Source: Erinaceus europaeus (Eukaryota; Chordata; Mammalia; Eulipotyphla; Erinaceidae). Taken from it: DNA of 64,000 nucleotides. Made by a program: the position numbers and the translations under genes. The stretch lies in NCBI RefSeq assembly GCF_950295315.1, contig NC_080185.1:48775237-48839236 (forward strand). The letters are read 5' to 3'. A model generated the notes under the pieces. That model saw nothing but the letters and a program-made list of their open reading frames with translations, had not been told where the DNA came from and ran no database searches. Each line of letters opens with the position of its first letter. Within the stretch, counting starts at the first letter, position 1. Of this stretch, positions 1-11,519 are shown in pieces.

Positions 1-625
1 ATTAGGCCAGAAAAAGATGCAGCTGAGCAATCAGAATGTTTTCTGGTGGTTTTAAGGTTAATTGCACACAGTAATCCATGGCTTTTAATTAAAGAAGGGA
101 AGGGGGGAGGTGACATGTGTAGAAAGGTGCCCATGTCCGGGGGTCCAGCAATCATAAATTCCAGAGACCTGGGGAACCTGCCCTTGTCTTGATCCAAAGA
201 GAGAGTTGGGGGTCAACCTTCTCAGACATTATGGAAACAACAACCTGGACTTTCCAGGACTGTGGGCCCATTCCCCAACACTCACCAATAGAGTTAACTG
301 GACATAACAAAGTTAATCAGCCTTTATGCTTGATATTACTTTTGTTTGTTTTAACAAGAATATCCAGGCCAAAACTCATCTGAATTTTACCACATATAAC
401 TTGTTTTACCCAAAATTTGCCCATTTATCTTCACCTCTGTCAATGGGCAAACATTTTCTACCTTAATTTTTCTATTACTACCGTATTTTATGTAATTTGG
501 CAAGTTTAAAGTTTCCTGTACAGTTTTTTTTTGCAAGTTATCATTCCTTCTTCCAAGTTACTTAATCATAATTCTGCTTATAGGCTTCTCTAATCTTGAT
601 CTTTAAATGACTCTTTAATGAAACA
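1..625. other. unassigned non-coding DNA
   Basis: No reading frame of note and no repeat family that I can name. The first ~330 bases are of mixed composition, the rest AT-rich. It may be the worn 3' UTR of an old L1 but I cannot align it to the clearer copies in this window. Confidence 0.4.
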
Positions 626-631
626 GTCTAT

Positions 632-765
632 TTTTTTTTCAACCAGAGCACTGCTCAGCTCTTGTTTATGGTGGTACAGGGAATGATTAAACCTGGGACC
701 TGTAAGCCTCAGACATGGGGCTGTGTTTGCATAAATATTATGCTATCTCCCTCATCCAAAACAGT
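632..765 (-). mobile_element. SINE family C, minus strand
   Basis: Read on the minus strand it has the family-C order also seen near 36848 and 44640: a head like GGGAGATAGCATAAT, then GTCTGAGGCTTACAGGTCCCAGGTT, then an end with GAGCTGAGCAGTGCTCTGGTT. This is a tRNA-derived head with a short tail. It is diverged and old. Confidence 0.6.
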
Positions 766-837
766 CTCTTTTCCTTTATTAAAATAATCTTTCTAAATAG
801 AATCCTTATTATATAATACCCATCATTGAATTTATTT

Positions 838-1470
838 TCTTTTAGTTTTTAATATTGATTTAATCATAATTAACAAGATTGTAAGATAACAGGAGTACAA
901 TCCCACACAGTTCCCAATATCAAAGTTTTGTTGTTTTTTTAAAAAATTTTTATTATCTTTATTTATTGGATAGAGACAGCCAGAAATTGAAAGGGAAAGG
1001 GGTTTTAGAGAGGGAGAAAAATAGAGATACACATGCAACACTGCTTCACCACTCATGAAGCTTTCCCCTTGCAGGTGGGGACTAGGGGCTTGAACCAGGG
1101 TCCTTGTTCACTGTAACGTGTGCTTAACCACGTGTACCCACCCCCCTAATATCAAAGTTTTGTGTCCCATCCCCTCTACTGGAAACTTACCGGTTGTTTT
1201 TTTTTTTATCCCTAATGGGAGTATGGACCAAATTTTTATGGAGTGCAAAAGGTAGATACTCTGGCTTCTGTAATTGTTTTTCTGCTGGACAAGGACATCG
1301 GCAGGTTGATGCAACCCTCAGTCTGTTTCTAGCTTTTCCTAGTGGCGTAGGGCTCTGGAGAGGTATAGTTTCAAGACACATTGATGAGGTCATCTATCTA
1401 GGTAAGTCAGGATCCATCCTTGTATTTGTTAGAAAAAATCTTGATAATAAAAGCTTAAGGATCTTAATTT
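838..1470 (-). mobile_element. L1 3' UTR tail, minus strand, split by a SINE
   Basis: The minus strand carries the end of the L1 3' UTR seen in several other copies here, including the GGAATTGTGTGGGATTGTACTC-type block and the block near 1194-1330 that corresponds to GTATGGACC...CAGAAGCCAGA. Only the tail is present (5' truncated). A family-B SINE interrupts it at 932-1147. Confidence 0.7.
932..1147 (-). mobile_element. SINE family B with 16-bp TSD, minus strand
   Basis: A tRNA-derived SINE; on the minus strand it starts GGGGGGTGGGTACACGTGG and ends in an A/T-rich tail. It is flanked by perfect 16-bp repeats AATATCAAAGTTTTGT at 916-931 and 1148-1163, so its ends are precise. It inserted into an L1 3' UTR. 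Confidence 0.85.
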
Positions 1471-1551
1471 AAATAAAAAAATACCATATAATTTCCTTAC
1501 AATACTTGCATAAACTAACCTTTAATTTCTTGTTTCTAAAATGTAAGTTAC

Positions 1552-1690
1552 TGGTTGGGGAGGCAACTCAGGATTAGAGCACACGATGAGCAAGCCTGAG
1601 GTCCCAGTTTCAGTCCCCAGCACAGTCAAATGCCAAAGCTTAGCAGTGCTCTGTTTTCTCTTTTACTCTCACACATAAAGAATTAAAAAT
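1552..1690 (+). mobile_element. SINE family C, plus strand
   Basis: Diverged copy: GGGGAGGCAACTCAGGATTAGAGCACACGATGAGCAAGCCTGAGGTCCCAGTTTCAGTCCCCAGCAC, then AGCAGTGCTCTG. The B-box-like GGTCCCAGTTTCAGTCC marks the tRNA-derived head. Confidence 0.6.
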
Positions 1691-1699
1691 ATCTTTGTA

Positions 1700-1980
1700 A
1701 TAAAATAAAATGGGGGTAGTGAATGATCTCACATAACTATGTGTTGTAAGGCATAAATCAAGGTCAAATACAATATGAAAAATTAATAAAGTTTTGATGT
1801 ACTTCAGCAGATCAGATGATATTAAGTGAGGCAGTGGGAGGGGATTGATAGCCAATGCCTTAAAATGAAGAGTGATGGCACTATAATAATGTGAAGGTGT
1901 GCTAGTGTATGTTCTGGAGAAATATGGAATTGTACACCAAAAACAACAGTCATAAAATTTCTCATTAAAAATGACTAAAA
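1700..1980 (+). mobile_element. probable old L1 3' end, plus strand
   Basis: Contains GGAGAAATATGGAATTGTACACC followed by an A-rich stretch, the kind of 3' terminus found on ancient mammalian L1s. No coding part is recognisable. Low certainty. Confidence 0.35.
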
Positions 1981-2145
1981 TAAGGATATTAATCTATTTC
2001 TATTTTTTCCATGGAATTTCTATTTTTTTATTTATAAAAAGGAAACATTGACTAAACCATAGGATAAAAGGGGTACAACTCCAGACAATTCCCACCACCA
2101 GATCTTCGTATCCCATCTACTTCCCTAATAGCTTTCCTATTCTTT

Positions 2146-2427
2146 TTTTAAATATTTATTTATTTATTCCCTTTTGTTGCCCTTGTTGTTTTATTGTTGT
2201 AGTTATTATTATTATTGTCATTATTGTTGGATAGGACAGAGAGAAATGGAGAGAGGAGAGGAAGACAGAGAGGGGGAGAGAAAGATAGACACCTGCAGAA
2301 CTGCTCCACCGTTTGTGAAGTGACTCCTCTGCAGGTGGGGAGCCAGGGGCTGGAACCCCTATCCTTATGCTGGTCCTTGCACTTTGTGTCACCTGCGCTT
2401 AACCCGCTATGCTACTGCCCGACTCCC
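2146..2427 (-). mobile_element. SINE family A with 16-bp TSD, minus strand
   Basis: On the minus strand: GGGAGTCGGGCAGTAGCATAGCGGGTTAAGCGCA head, a pyrimidine-rich TCTCTCCCCCTCTCTGTC middle, and an ACAACAATAAAACAACAAGGGCAACAAAAGGG tail. TSDs AGCTTTCCTATTCTTT (2130-2145) and AGCTTTCCCATTCTTT (2428-2443) differ at one base. Confidence 0.9.
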
Positions 2428-3869
2428 AGCTTTCCCATTCTTTAACCATCTGGGAGTATGGATCCAAGGTCATTGTGGTATGCAGAAGGTGGAAGGTCTG
2501 GCTTCTGTAATTGCTTCCCAGCTGAACATGGTCGATCCGTATTCTCAGCCTGCCTCTCTCTTTCCCTAGTAGGGTGGGGCTCTGGGGAAGCAGAGCTCCA
2601 GGACACATTGGTAAAGTCATCTGTCTAGGGAAGTCTGGTTAGCACCATGCTGGCATCTGGAACCTGATGGCTGAAAAGAGAGTTAACATACAAAGCCAAA
2701 CAAACTGTTGAACAACCATGGACCTAATGGAAGGGATAGTGCAGATGAGAACTGTAGTAGGAAGTAGGTGAGGAGGGTATCTAAGTCTAAGTAGACAATA
2801 TTTCATTATTAACTTGAGATACTGACTCACTAGAGAATATAGTGTACTTTTGCTTTCAGGTATATATTTTGCCCTAGTTTATGGATACCTGTGAATATAT
2901 GCTCTATCTCAGGGGACCTGGTCTATATCTAGGTTTTGGGACTTTGTTAGGAAGTGAACCTCCTGGAACGGAATTAGAGAATACTATGAAAGGAAAAGTC
3001 TCGCCTGGGTAATTATGCGGAAGGGTTGTCATTAAACACCTGAAGTCTCTGGACACAGTCTGAAGTGATGCATGCTGAGGTGGTACTCATAACATTGATT
3101 AGGTTGGGATTGACAGATGCAATATTATTTGGTATAAATTAATAGAAGCATGCAGGAAAGTGCATCCCACCCTAAGGTTCTAGAACTGGGGGAAATTTTG
3201 GCTCTATAGTGGATATGTGAGGTTCCTGCTATCTTAGGGTTCAAGTAGACAATAGATAGTTATTGTTACAATAACATTATTTGGAAATTGGGTTAACTCT
3301 GAAAAATACTTTCTGTATAATACCCAACATCACAATATTTTCTGTATAATACCCAACATCACAATAATTTATGTCCTTTTATGTTATTTGTATATAGCTG
3401 TGCCACCAGTTGCTTCTGTTCTCCCTGGAATAGGTTTTTGAGACAGTAAATATATCAAAGACTTAGCCTATGTATTAAAAAGACTCAGTCTGTGCTTTAA
3501 AACGTTTGAGACATAAAATTAATTTTCCCCTCTCATATTAATTAAATAGTGATTTATATGTCCAAAAATTAATAGGAGTGTACATAAAAACCATTCCCAC
3601 CACCAAAAGACTGTTTTCCCACCCACCCACCCCCACCCCAGCACCACCGCCCGGGAAAGCCGAATATCCACCCTCACTCTCACCCCAGGGTGTTTACTTT
3701 TGTGCTCTACTCCAGATATAGTCAAATGCTGCTTTTAGTTTCCCTTTTTGTTCTTCTTTCTCAACTTTTGTTGATGAGTGGGATCAACCCATACTCATCT
3801 TTATCTTTCTTACTTAGCTCACTTAACATAATTCCTTCTAGCTCTGTTCAAGATGGGTCAGAGAAGATG

Positions 3870-6233
3870 GGTTCATTGATCTTAATAGCTGCATAGTATT
3901 CCATTGTGTATATATACCACAGCTTTCTCAGCCATCATCTATTGTTGGGCACCTGGGTTGTATCCAGGTTTTAAAATTGTGCTGCTATGAACATAGGTGT
4001 ACACATATCTTTTTAGTTCCGTGTTATGGATTCCTTGTGGTATATCCCAAAGAAAGGATTTACTGGGTCATATGGAAGGTCCATGTCTAGCCTTGTGAGA
4101 ATTCTCCAGAATGCTCTCTATAGAGGCTGGACCAGTTTACATTCCCACCAGCAGTGCAAAAGGGTTCCTCTATCCCCATAGTCTCTCTAGCATTTGTTGC
4201 TGCTGTCCTTTTTGATATATGCCATTCTCACAGGGGTGAGGTGGTTTCTCAATGTTGTCTTCTTTGTATTTCTTTGACAATAAGCTATCTGAAGCAATTT
4301 TTCATGTGTTTGTTAGACTTTTGGGTCTCTTCTGTAGTGAATGTTCTGTTCATATCATCTGCCTATTTTTTGGATGGGGTCATTTGCTTTTTTGCTTCTA
4401 AGTTTGCTGAGCTCTTTGTATATTTTGGTGGTTAGTCTCTTGTCTGATGTATGACATGTAAAGATCTTCTCCCATTCTGTGAAGGGTCTCTTTTTTTGGG
4501 TGTTAGTGTCTTTCGCTGTGCAGAAGCTTTTCAATTTGATTTAGTCCCATTGATTTGTTTCTGCTTTAGTCTTCCTTGCAATTGGATTTGTATCATCAAA
4601 GATGTCTTTGATGTTTAGGTGGGAAAGTGTTCCATCAATGTTCTCCTCTAAGTATGTGATAGTTTCTGGTCTACCATCCATGCCCTTGATCCATTTGGAG
4701 TAGATTTTTGTTTCTGGTGAGATAAGGTGGTTCACTTTCTTTATTCTGAATGTTTTGACCCAGTTTTCCAGTTTTCCCAGTACCATTTATTAAAGAGGGA
4801 CTCCTTCCTCCATTTAATACTTTTGGCCCCCTTATAAAAATTAGATGTCCATAGGTGTTGGGGGTTAGTTCTGGGCTTTCAATTCTTTTCCACTGGTCTG
4901 TGTGCCTATTTTTGTTACAGTACCCGGCTGTTTTTATTAGGATAGCCTAATAATATACTTTGAGATCTGGGAGTGTGATGCCTCCATTTCTGTTTCTTTT
5001 CCTGAAGATTGTTTTGACAATAGTGGGTGTTTTCTGGTTCCAGATAAATGATTGCAGTTTATGTTATGTTCTCTTAAATAAGCTTGGTGGAACTTTGATG
5101 GGTATTGCATTAAATTTGTATATGGCTCTGGCAAGAATATTCATTTTGATGCTATTAATTCTTCCAATCCATGAGCGTGGGGGTGTGTTTCCATTTCTTG
5201 GTATCAGTTTCTATTTCCTTGAATACTGACTCATAATTTTCAGTATACAAGCCTTTCACTAATTTGGTAAGGTTTAATCCTAGGTATTTGATTGATTTTG
5301 CTGAAACAGTGAATGGGAGTGATTTCTGGATGTCTTCTTATTCAGATTTAGTGTTTGCATAAAGAAATACCACTGATTTCTGTACACTGATTTTGTAGCC
5401 TGACACCTTGCTATATTGCCTAGTAACTTCCAATAGTTTTCTGCTGGATTCTTTAGGTTTTTCTATGTATACTGTCGTATCATTTGCAAATAGTAAGAGC
5501 TTGACTTCTTCCCTTCCAATCTGTACTCCTTTGATTTATTTCTCTTGCCTGATTGCTATGGCAAGAACTACCAATACTACGGTGAAGATTAATGGTGATA
5601 ATGGACAGCCATGTCTAGTCCCCTATCTGAGGGGGAATGTTTTCAGCTTCTGTCCATTGAGTATGATGTTGGCTGTAGGTTTGCTACATATGGACTCCAC
5701 TATCTTCAGGAATTTCCCATTTTTTGTAGTGTTTTGAGCATGAATGGCTGTTCGATTTTGTCAAAGGCCTTCTCTGCATTTATTGAGATAATCATGTGCT
5801 TTTTGATTTTGCTTTTATTGATGTGGTGAATGACATTGATTGACTTATGTATGTTGAACCTGCCTTGCATTCCTGGGATAATTCCCACTTGGTCGTGATG
5901 AACAATCTTTTTGATATACTGCTGTATCCGGTTGACCAGGATCTTGTTTAATATTTTGGCATCTATGTTCGTCAGAGATATTGGTCTGCAGTTTTCCTTT
6001 TTTGTTCTGTCCCTATCAGCTTTTGGTATCAGGGTGATGTTGGCTTCATAGAAGGTGGAAGGGAGTGTTTCTATTTCTTTGATATTTTGGAAGAGTTTTA
6101 GAAGAATTAGCTGTTTCCTGAAGGTTTTGTAGAATTGGTTTGTGAAGCCATCTGTTCTAGGACTTTCGTTGTGGAGAAGATTCTTAATAATTGTTTCGAT
6201 TTCTTTTGCTATGACTGGTGCATATTGTTGCAA
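3870..6233 (-). pseudogene. L1 ORF2 remnant (RT and C-terminal regions)
   Basis: Translated pieces match ORF2 of the better copies in this window. The first part (6233-5706) runs from the RT fingers ([22 protein letters not shown]) to AEKAFDKIE. Later pieces cover the region that should hold the catalytic FADD motif, where the FAND-like reading has lost the second catalytic Asp context. The C-terminal region follows at 4786-4541. Frameshifts separate the pieces. ORF2p normally supplies the endonuclease and reverse transcriptase for L1 and SINE mobility; this copy cannot. Confidence 0.8.
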
Positions 6234-6234
6234 T

Positions 6235-6375
6235 TATTACTGTTGCTGTTTTTGATGCTGTCGTTATTGTATAGAACAGAGAGTAATGGAGAAAGGAGGG
6301 GGACAAAGAGAGGGGAGAGATAGATAGAAACCTGCAGTCCTACTTCACCGTCTATGAAGTGATTTCCCTGCATTT
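6235..6375 (-). mobile_element. SINE family A fragment between two L1s
   Basis: Only the 3' two thirds of a family-A SINE on the minus strand (the CCTGCAGG...TCTCTCCCCTCTCTTTGTCC and ACAGCATCAAAAACAGCAACAG parts). The tRNA-derived head is missing exactly where L1 copy B ends, which points to a deletion that joined the SINE to that L1. Confidence 0.75.
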
Positions 6376-8348
6376 CTCTGACAATCAGTGACCTAGAGCA
6401 GTTTTTCATAGGTTTGTTAGCCTTTTGGATCTCCTCTGAGGTGAATGTTTTGTTCATATCCTCCACTATCTTGAGGAATTTCCCATCTATTCCCATTTTT
6501 TGTAGAGTTTTGAGCATGAATGGGTGTTGGATTTTGTCAAAGGCTTTCTCTGCATCTATTGAGATAATCATGTGGTTTTTGGCTTTGCTTTTATTGATGT
6601 GGTGAAGGACATTGATTGACTTATGGATGTTAAACCAGCCTTGCATTCCTGGGATGAATCCCACTTGGTCATGATGAACAATCTTTTTGATGTGTTGCTG
6701 TATCCGGTTGGCCAAGATCTTGTTTAATATTTTGGCATCTGTGTTCATCAGAGATATTGGTCTGTAGTTTTCCTTTTTTGTTCTGTCCCTATCAGCTTTT
6801 GGTATCAGGGTGATGTTGGCTTCATAAAAGGTGGAAGGGAGTATTCCTGTTTCTTCAATCTTATGGAATAGCTTAAGAAGTATGGGTATTAACTGTTTCC
6901 AGAAAGTTTTGTAGAATTCGTTTGTGAAGCCATCTGCTCCAGGACTTTTGTTGTTGGGGAGATTCTTAGTAACTGTTTTAATTTCTTTGTCTGTGATTGG
7001 TGCATTTAAATTTTGTAGTTCTTCTTGGTTCAGTTTTGGAAGTGCATAGGTTTCTAGGAATTGTTCCATTTCTTCCAGATTCTCTAGCTTGGTGGCGTAC
7101 AGTTCTTTATAGAAGTTTTGCAGGATTCTCTGGATTTCTGTGGTGTCAGTTGTGATATTTCCTCCATCGTTTACAATTCTATTACTTTGAGTCTTCTCTC
7201 TTTTTTTTTGGTGAGTCTGTTAGGGGGATGCTAATTTTGTTTAATCTTTCAAAGAGCCAACATTTGGCTTCATTGATCTTTTGTATTTTTCTCTTATTTT
7301 CGATGTTGTTTATTTCTGCTCTAACTTTAGTGATTTCTGTCCTTCTGGTTGCTTTAGGGTTCCTTTGTTCCTCTTCCTCTAAGTCCTTGAAGTGTGCAGT
7401 ATTGTCGTTCATTTGAGCTTCTTCTTGGTGTTTAATATGTGATTGTATGGCTATAAGTTTCCCTCTCAGTACTGCTTTAGCTGTGTCCCAAATATTTTGA
7501 TAGGTTGTGTATTCATTTTCATTAGTTTCCAGGAACATTTGAATTTCCTGTTTGAGTGAGTCTCTGACCCAGTTTTTCTTCAGGAGCATGTTGTTTAGTT
7601 TCCAAATTCTGTGACTTTTAATAATTGTCTGTTTGTTATTAAATGTTAGTTTTACTCCACTGTGGTCTGAGAAGATACTTTGGATGATTTCAATGTTCTT
7701 GAATTTATTGGTGCTGTCTTTGTGGCCTAACATGTGGTCTTTCCTTGAGTATGTGTTATGTGGATTTGAAAAGAAGGTGTATTCCAGTTTTTTGGGGTGG
7801 GGGAGTCTGAAAATGTCCAAGAGGTCTAGTCTGTCGATATCTTCATTCAATTCTCTTGTATCTTTATTGTTTCTCTGCTTTGTTGATCTGTCTAAGTGTG
7901 AGAGTGGGGTATTGAAATCTCCCACTATTATTGTATTACTATAGATGTATTTTTGAAATTCTTTCAGTAGATGCTTAATGTATTTAGATGGTCCCTCGTT
8001 GGGTGCATAGATGTTAATAGTTGTTAAGTCTTCTTGGCTGATTGATCCTCTAATCATTATGCAATGCCCTTGCCTATCTTTTATTACTTTATTTAATTTA
8101 AAATCTATCATGTCTGAAATGAGAATGGCTGTTCCTGCCCTTTTTTGTGGTCCGTTAGCCTGTATGATAGTTTTCCATCCTTTCACTTTAAGTCAGTGTT
8201 TGTCTTGCTGTGACAAATGGGATTCTTGCAAGCAGCATATGGTTGGGTTATGTTATCTGATCCATCCCCCAACTTTGTGCCTTTTGATGGGTGAGTTTAA
8301 GCCATTGACATTTATTGATATTATGGATTTAATGTATTGTAGTGCCAT
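6376..8348 (-). pseudogene. L1 ORF2 with in-frame internal deletion
   Basis: Starts at ATG 8348-8346, by comparison with the copy at 20729. The endonuclease region (8186-7182) shows [26 protein letters not shown] and [10 protein letters not shown], but R-K-D replaces the usual R-I-D in SRKDHMLG. The RT region (7069 leftward) is open through [16 protein letters not shown] and [14 protein letters not shown] to KFLKIVE. It is then fused to [18 protein letters not shown], so the FADD active-site block, thumb and much of the C-terminal part are lost. A frameshift separates EN from RT. Non-functional. Confidence 0.85.
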
Positions 8349-8409
8349 TGTTCAAAAAATTTTTTTGGCTTGCTCTGATATATTGCCAGTATTATAGTGA
8401 TGTTCTTGT

Positions 8410-9321
8410 TTATAAGACGTATTTTAGAACCTCTTTTAGGACAGGTTTGGTGATGGTTGCCTCCTTTAACTGTTGTCTGTCTAAGAAGGTTTTGATCCCT
8501 CCATCTAGTTTGAATGAAATACTAGCAGGATATATTATCCTTGGTTGAAACCCTTTTTCATTCAGAGATAGATAGATATCTTGCCATTCTCTTCTGGCTT
8601 TTAGAGTTTGAGTGGAGAAGTCTGCAGATCATCTTATGGGTTTTCCCTTGTATGTGACTTTTTCTTTCTCTCTTGCAGCCTTTAGGATCTTTTCTTTATC
8701 CTTACTTCTTCTCATTGTGACTATGATGTGTTTTGGAGTCTTCAGGACTGGGCTGATTCTGTTTGGTACTCTCTGGGCCTCTTGAATCTTGATGTCCTTT
8801 CTGTTATTCAGGTCTAAGAAGTATTCTTCTATTATTTCCTCTAGAATGTTTGCTTCCCCTTCCTCTCTTTCTTTCTCTGGCAGGCCAATTATGTGAATGT
8901 TACTTCTTTTATATCATCCCATATGTCTCTGTTGTTGTTTTCAGTGTCTCTTAATCTCTTTTTAAGCTCTTTCTTCTCTTTCTTAGTTTTCTCTAACTCA
9001 TCCTCTGTCTGACTAATTCTGTTTTCTGCTTCTGTTAGTCTGCTTTCCCTTGCCTCATCTTCTTTCTTCATTACAGCTATTTCAGCTTTCAGTTCTCTAA
9101 TTGCCTCAAGATAATCAGTATTTTCCTTGGCGGTCTCAACTGTTGTTTCCCTAATTCCGCCATTCCTTTTCTCCAATGTTGTTTTCATTTCTGTGATTAA
9201 TAAGTTTATAATTGCTTGCATACTTTTCTTATCTATGGTTACTTCTGGCTGATTTGTAGTTTCTTCTGGGCTCTTGTCTTCATTCATTGGAGTAGCAGTT
9301 TTATTTTTTTTATCTACCCAT
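8410..9321 (-). pseudogene. L1 ORF1 (RNA-binding chaperone) remnant
   Basis: Start ATG at 9321-9319 and stop near 8410, by analogy with the plus-strand copy at 19763-20670. The N-terminal half (9287-8889) reads as a charged coiled coil, with repeats like EAENRISQTEDELEKTKKEK. A frameshift follows before the RNA-recognition and C-terminal domain, seen as RIIGLPEKERE... in another frame. ORF1p normally trimerises and coats L1 RNA in the cytoplasm. Confidence 0.8.
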
Positions 9322-10940
9322 TTTTTTTATTTATGTGTTCCTTTTTTATGCTCTGTTGTTCCTTTGTTTTGTCTTGAGCACAAGCAACACTGTACTAAAT
9401 ACCTTTATGACAATTGCACTCACCAACCTCAGGAATTACAGTAGCAACTGAAGCAAGTATTGAAGCAGTTTAATCACTACCAGTCAGCCAAACATTTCTC
9501 CACTCCGTGAAAAAATAGTAACCAAATCCCAGTGAAGAAGAAAGAGAAAAGAAAGAAGGGATAGCAAGAATAGACAGTTATGCAAATCTACTACCCACTG
9601 TATATTCTAGGGGTAACAAGAGGGGAAAGGGAAGTAGAGAAGAGATACACACATAGTTCACTGTGAATCAGATTTCTTTCCCAAAATAATTCACAAATTC
9701 AGAAAAGCAAAGGAGAAGGAAGGAAGAAGTTTATGACAAGATAAAAAAAAAAAGAAAAAGAAGAAAAAAGGGACTAGAGAGAGAAAAGAGAAAAGATAAG
9801 AAAAAGAGCTGTAATTAAAGAGCAGTGAAAGGAAATGTTTTTTATTACTTTAATTTAAATTTAATTTAATTTAATTTTTTTGATTAGCTAGGAAGTGGAG
9901 GGAGGGGAGTCTGTAGAGGAGGTGGTTTAAGGAGACTAGTTCCTCCCACAATAGATAAGATGCCCACTACCCTAGCAATGAAAGATACCCTAAGAGTTAA
10001 TTTTGATCAACGTAAAGGGGGGGAGATATATGTCTTTATATAATATTAATAATAAAATAGAGCAGGGTAAAAAAAAAAAACCTGTCCCAGATTACGTCCA
10101 ACCTCATGATCAGAGGCAGCTGACTGTTAAGAAAGAGAAAAAAAACAACCTCAGGACTAGACAAGGACAGCTGAAATAGACAGTTATGCAAATCTACTAC
10201 CCTCTGTATATTCTAGGGGTAGCTAAAGGAGGAAGGGAAGTTGAACAGAGATACTTGCAGTGAGAGTCCAACTCTGAGTCAGAATTCTTCCCCAACATAA
10301 TTCCCATATGTGTATCAGTGAATTCAAAAAAGCACACTGTTTGGTGGTGTGGGGGCTGGGGCCTGTGGCTTTGGAAGCTGTACGATTAAGGAAGAAAGGA
10401 TGGCAAGAATGATAAAAAGAAAAAAAAGAAAGAGAGAGAGAAAAAAGAAAAAGATAACAAAAGAACAGTCATAAATGAGCGGTGAAAGGAAAGAGCTTTA
10501 TTTATTTATTTATTTATTTTTAATTATTTAATTAGCTATGTGGGGTGAGGTGGGGGGTGGCTACTTAGAAAGAAAAAAGGCCAGAGGTTTCAGAAGGGTA
10601 TAGACTTAGAATGAATGATACTCCCTGGTTGGACAGGAATCTTGGTAAAGAAAGAGGCTCAGCAGGGGAGCCTGCTAGGAGCTGGTCCCCAGGGACTGGT
10701 TATGGGGGGGGAGGGGGCAGAGGTGTACTTAATAATTTAAAAGAAAGAAAAAAAATTCCCCTTTTTTTCTACTCTTTTTTAACCCAAATTAAGTTATAGT
10801 CACCTCCTTGGTGTTACTGCTAGGACCCCTTATTGACTGGCCAACTAAAGGCAGAAAATCCTACCGTTTCCAGAAGATATTGTCAGAGCTCAAGCCACTA
10901 GCAGCTTCTCAGTCTGCCATCTTCCGGGAATCTCCCCCCC
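9322..10940 (-). promoter_or_regulatory. L1 5' UTR (internal promoter region), minus strand
   Basis: About 1.6 kb between the 5' end and ORF1. The first ~150 bases match the unit at 18951-19125 (ACTGAGAAGC, TAGGATTTTCTGCCTTTAG, TAACTTAATTTGGGTTAA). The remainder is purine-rich on the minus-strand complement with GAAAGA tracts, and contains two similar blocks around 9540-9660 and 10150-10270 (both with GACAGTTATGCAAATCTACTACC). L1 5' UTRs act as internal pol II promoters; activity here is unknown. Confidence 0.7.
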
Positions 10941-10967
10941 GCCCGATAATTTTCTTTTTTAAAAAAC

Positions 10968-11232
10968 CTTTTTTTCTCACCGTTTTTTTGCCCTTGTTGT
11001 TTTATCATTTTTGTAGTTATTGTTGTTGTTAACAAATATTGTTGTCATTGTTGAATAGTACAGAGAGAAATGGAGAGAGAAGGGGGTAAGATAGACATCT
11101 GCAGACTTCCTTCACCATTTGTGAAGCGACTCCCCTGCAGGTAGGAAGCCGGGGGCTCGAACCTGTATCCTTAAGCTGGTCTTTGTGCTTCACACCACAT
11201 GCGCTTAACCTGCTGTGCTATGGCCTGACCCC
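10968..11232 (-). mobile_element. SINE family A, minus strand
   Basis: Minus-strand head GTCAGGCCATAGCACAGCAGGTTAAGCGCATGTGG, CCCCCGGCTTCCTACCTGCAGGGGAGTCGC block, and ACAACAATAACTACAAAAATGATAAAACAACAAGGGCAA tail. It lies just upstream of the 5' end of L1 copy B. Confidence 0.85.
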
Positions 11233-11297
11233 TTTGGGTCATTTTTTATTGGGATTTTTTTCTTCTTCTTTATTAAAGCTCTTTTTGTATCAATTAT

Positions 11298-11505
11298 CTT
11301 TTAAAATTTTTCATGTTTATTTATTTAATAGTGAGAGCCAGAAATTCAGAAGAAAGAGGTGATAGGGAGAGTGACAGAGAGACACCTACAGCACTGATTC
11401 ACCATTTGCAAAGCTTTCCCCCTGCAGATGAGGACTAGATACTCAAACCCAGATACTTTCACATTATAACATGTACACTCAACCAGGTGTACCATCACCC
11501 ATTCT
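11298..11505 (-). mobile_element. SINE family B, minus strand
   Basis: Minus strand shows GGTGATGGTACACCTGGTTGAGTGTACATGTTATAATGTG, then the CATCTGCAGGGGGAAAGCTTTGC block and an AATAAATAAAC tail. Diverged from the copies at 14045 and 48640. Confidence 0.75.
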
Positions 11506-11519
11506 CTGCAGCAATTATT

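Larger units (their letters stand above)
2035..6234 (-). mobile_element. L1 copy A, 5'-truncated, minus strand
   Basis: A LINE-1 read right to left: ORF2 from within the reverse transcriptase (left half of the RT domain at ~6230) to its C-terminus near 3870, then the long 3' UTR down to the tail near 2035. The 3' UTR is split by a SINE at 2146-2427. Many stops and frameshifts show that it is older than the copies at 18489 and 37369. Its 5' edge abuts a SINE fragment directly, so a local deletion has probably removed the original junction. Confidence 0.85.
6376..10940 (-). mobile_element. L1 copy B with complete 5' end and internal deletion, minus strand
   Basis: Read right to left: a G-rich start and 5' UTR head AGATGGCAGACTGAGAAG near 10930, 5' UTR to ~9322, ORF1, ORF2 endonuclease, and the ORF2 RT to KFLKIVE. 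It then jumps directly to the ORF2 C-terminal segment [17 protein letters not shown]. The jump removes ~1.4 kb and is in frame. The 3' UTR is absent because the copy is cut at 6376 next to a SINE fragment. It has a single 5' UTR unit, unlike the copy at 18489. Confidence 0.85.
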
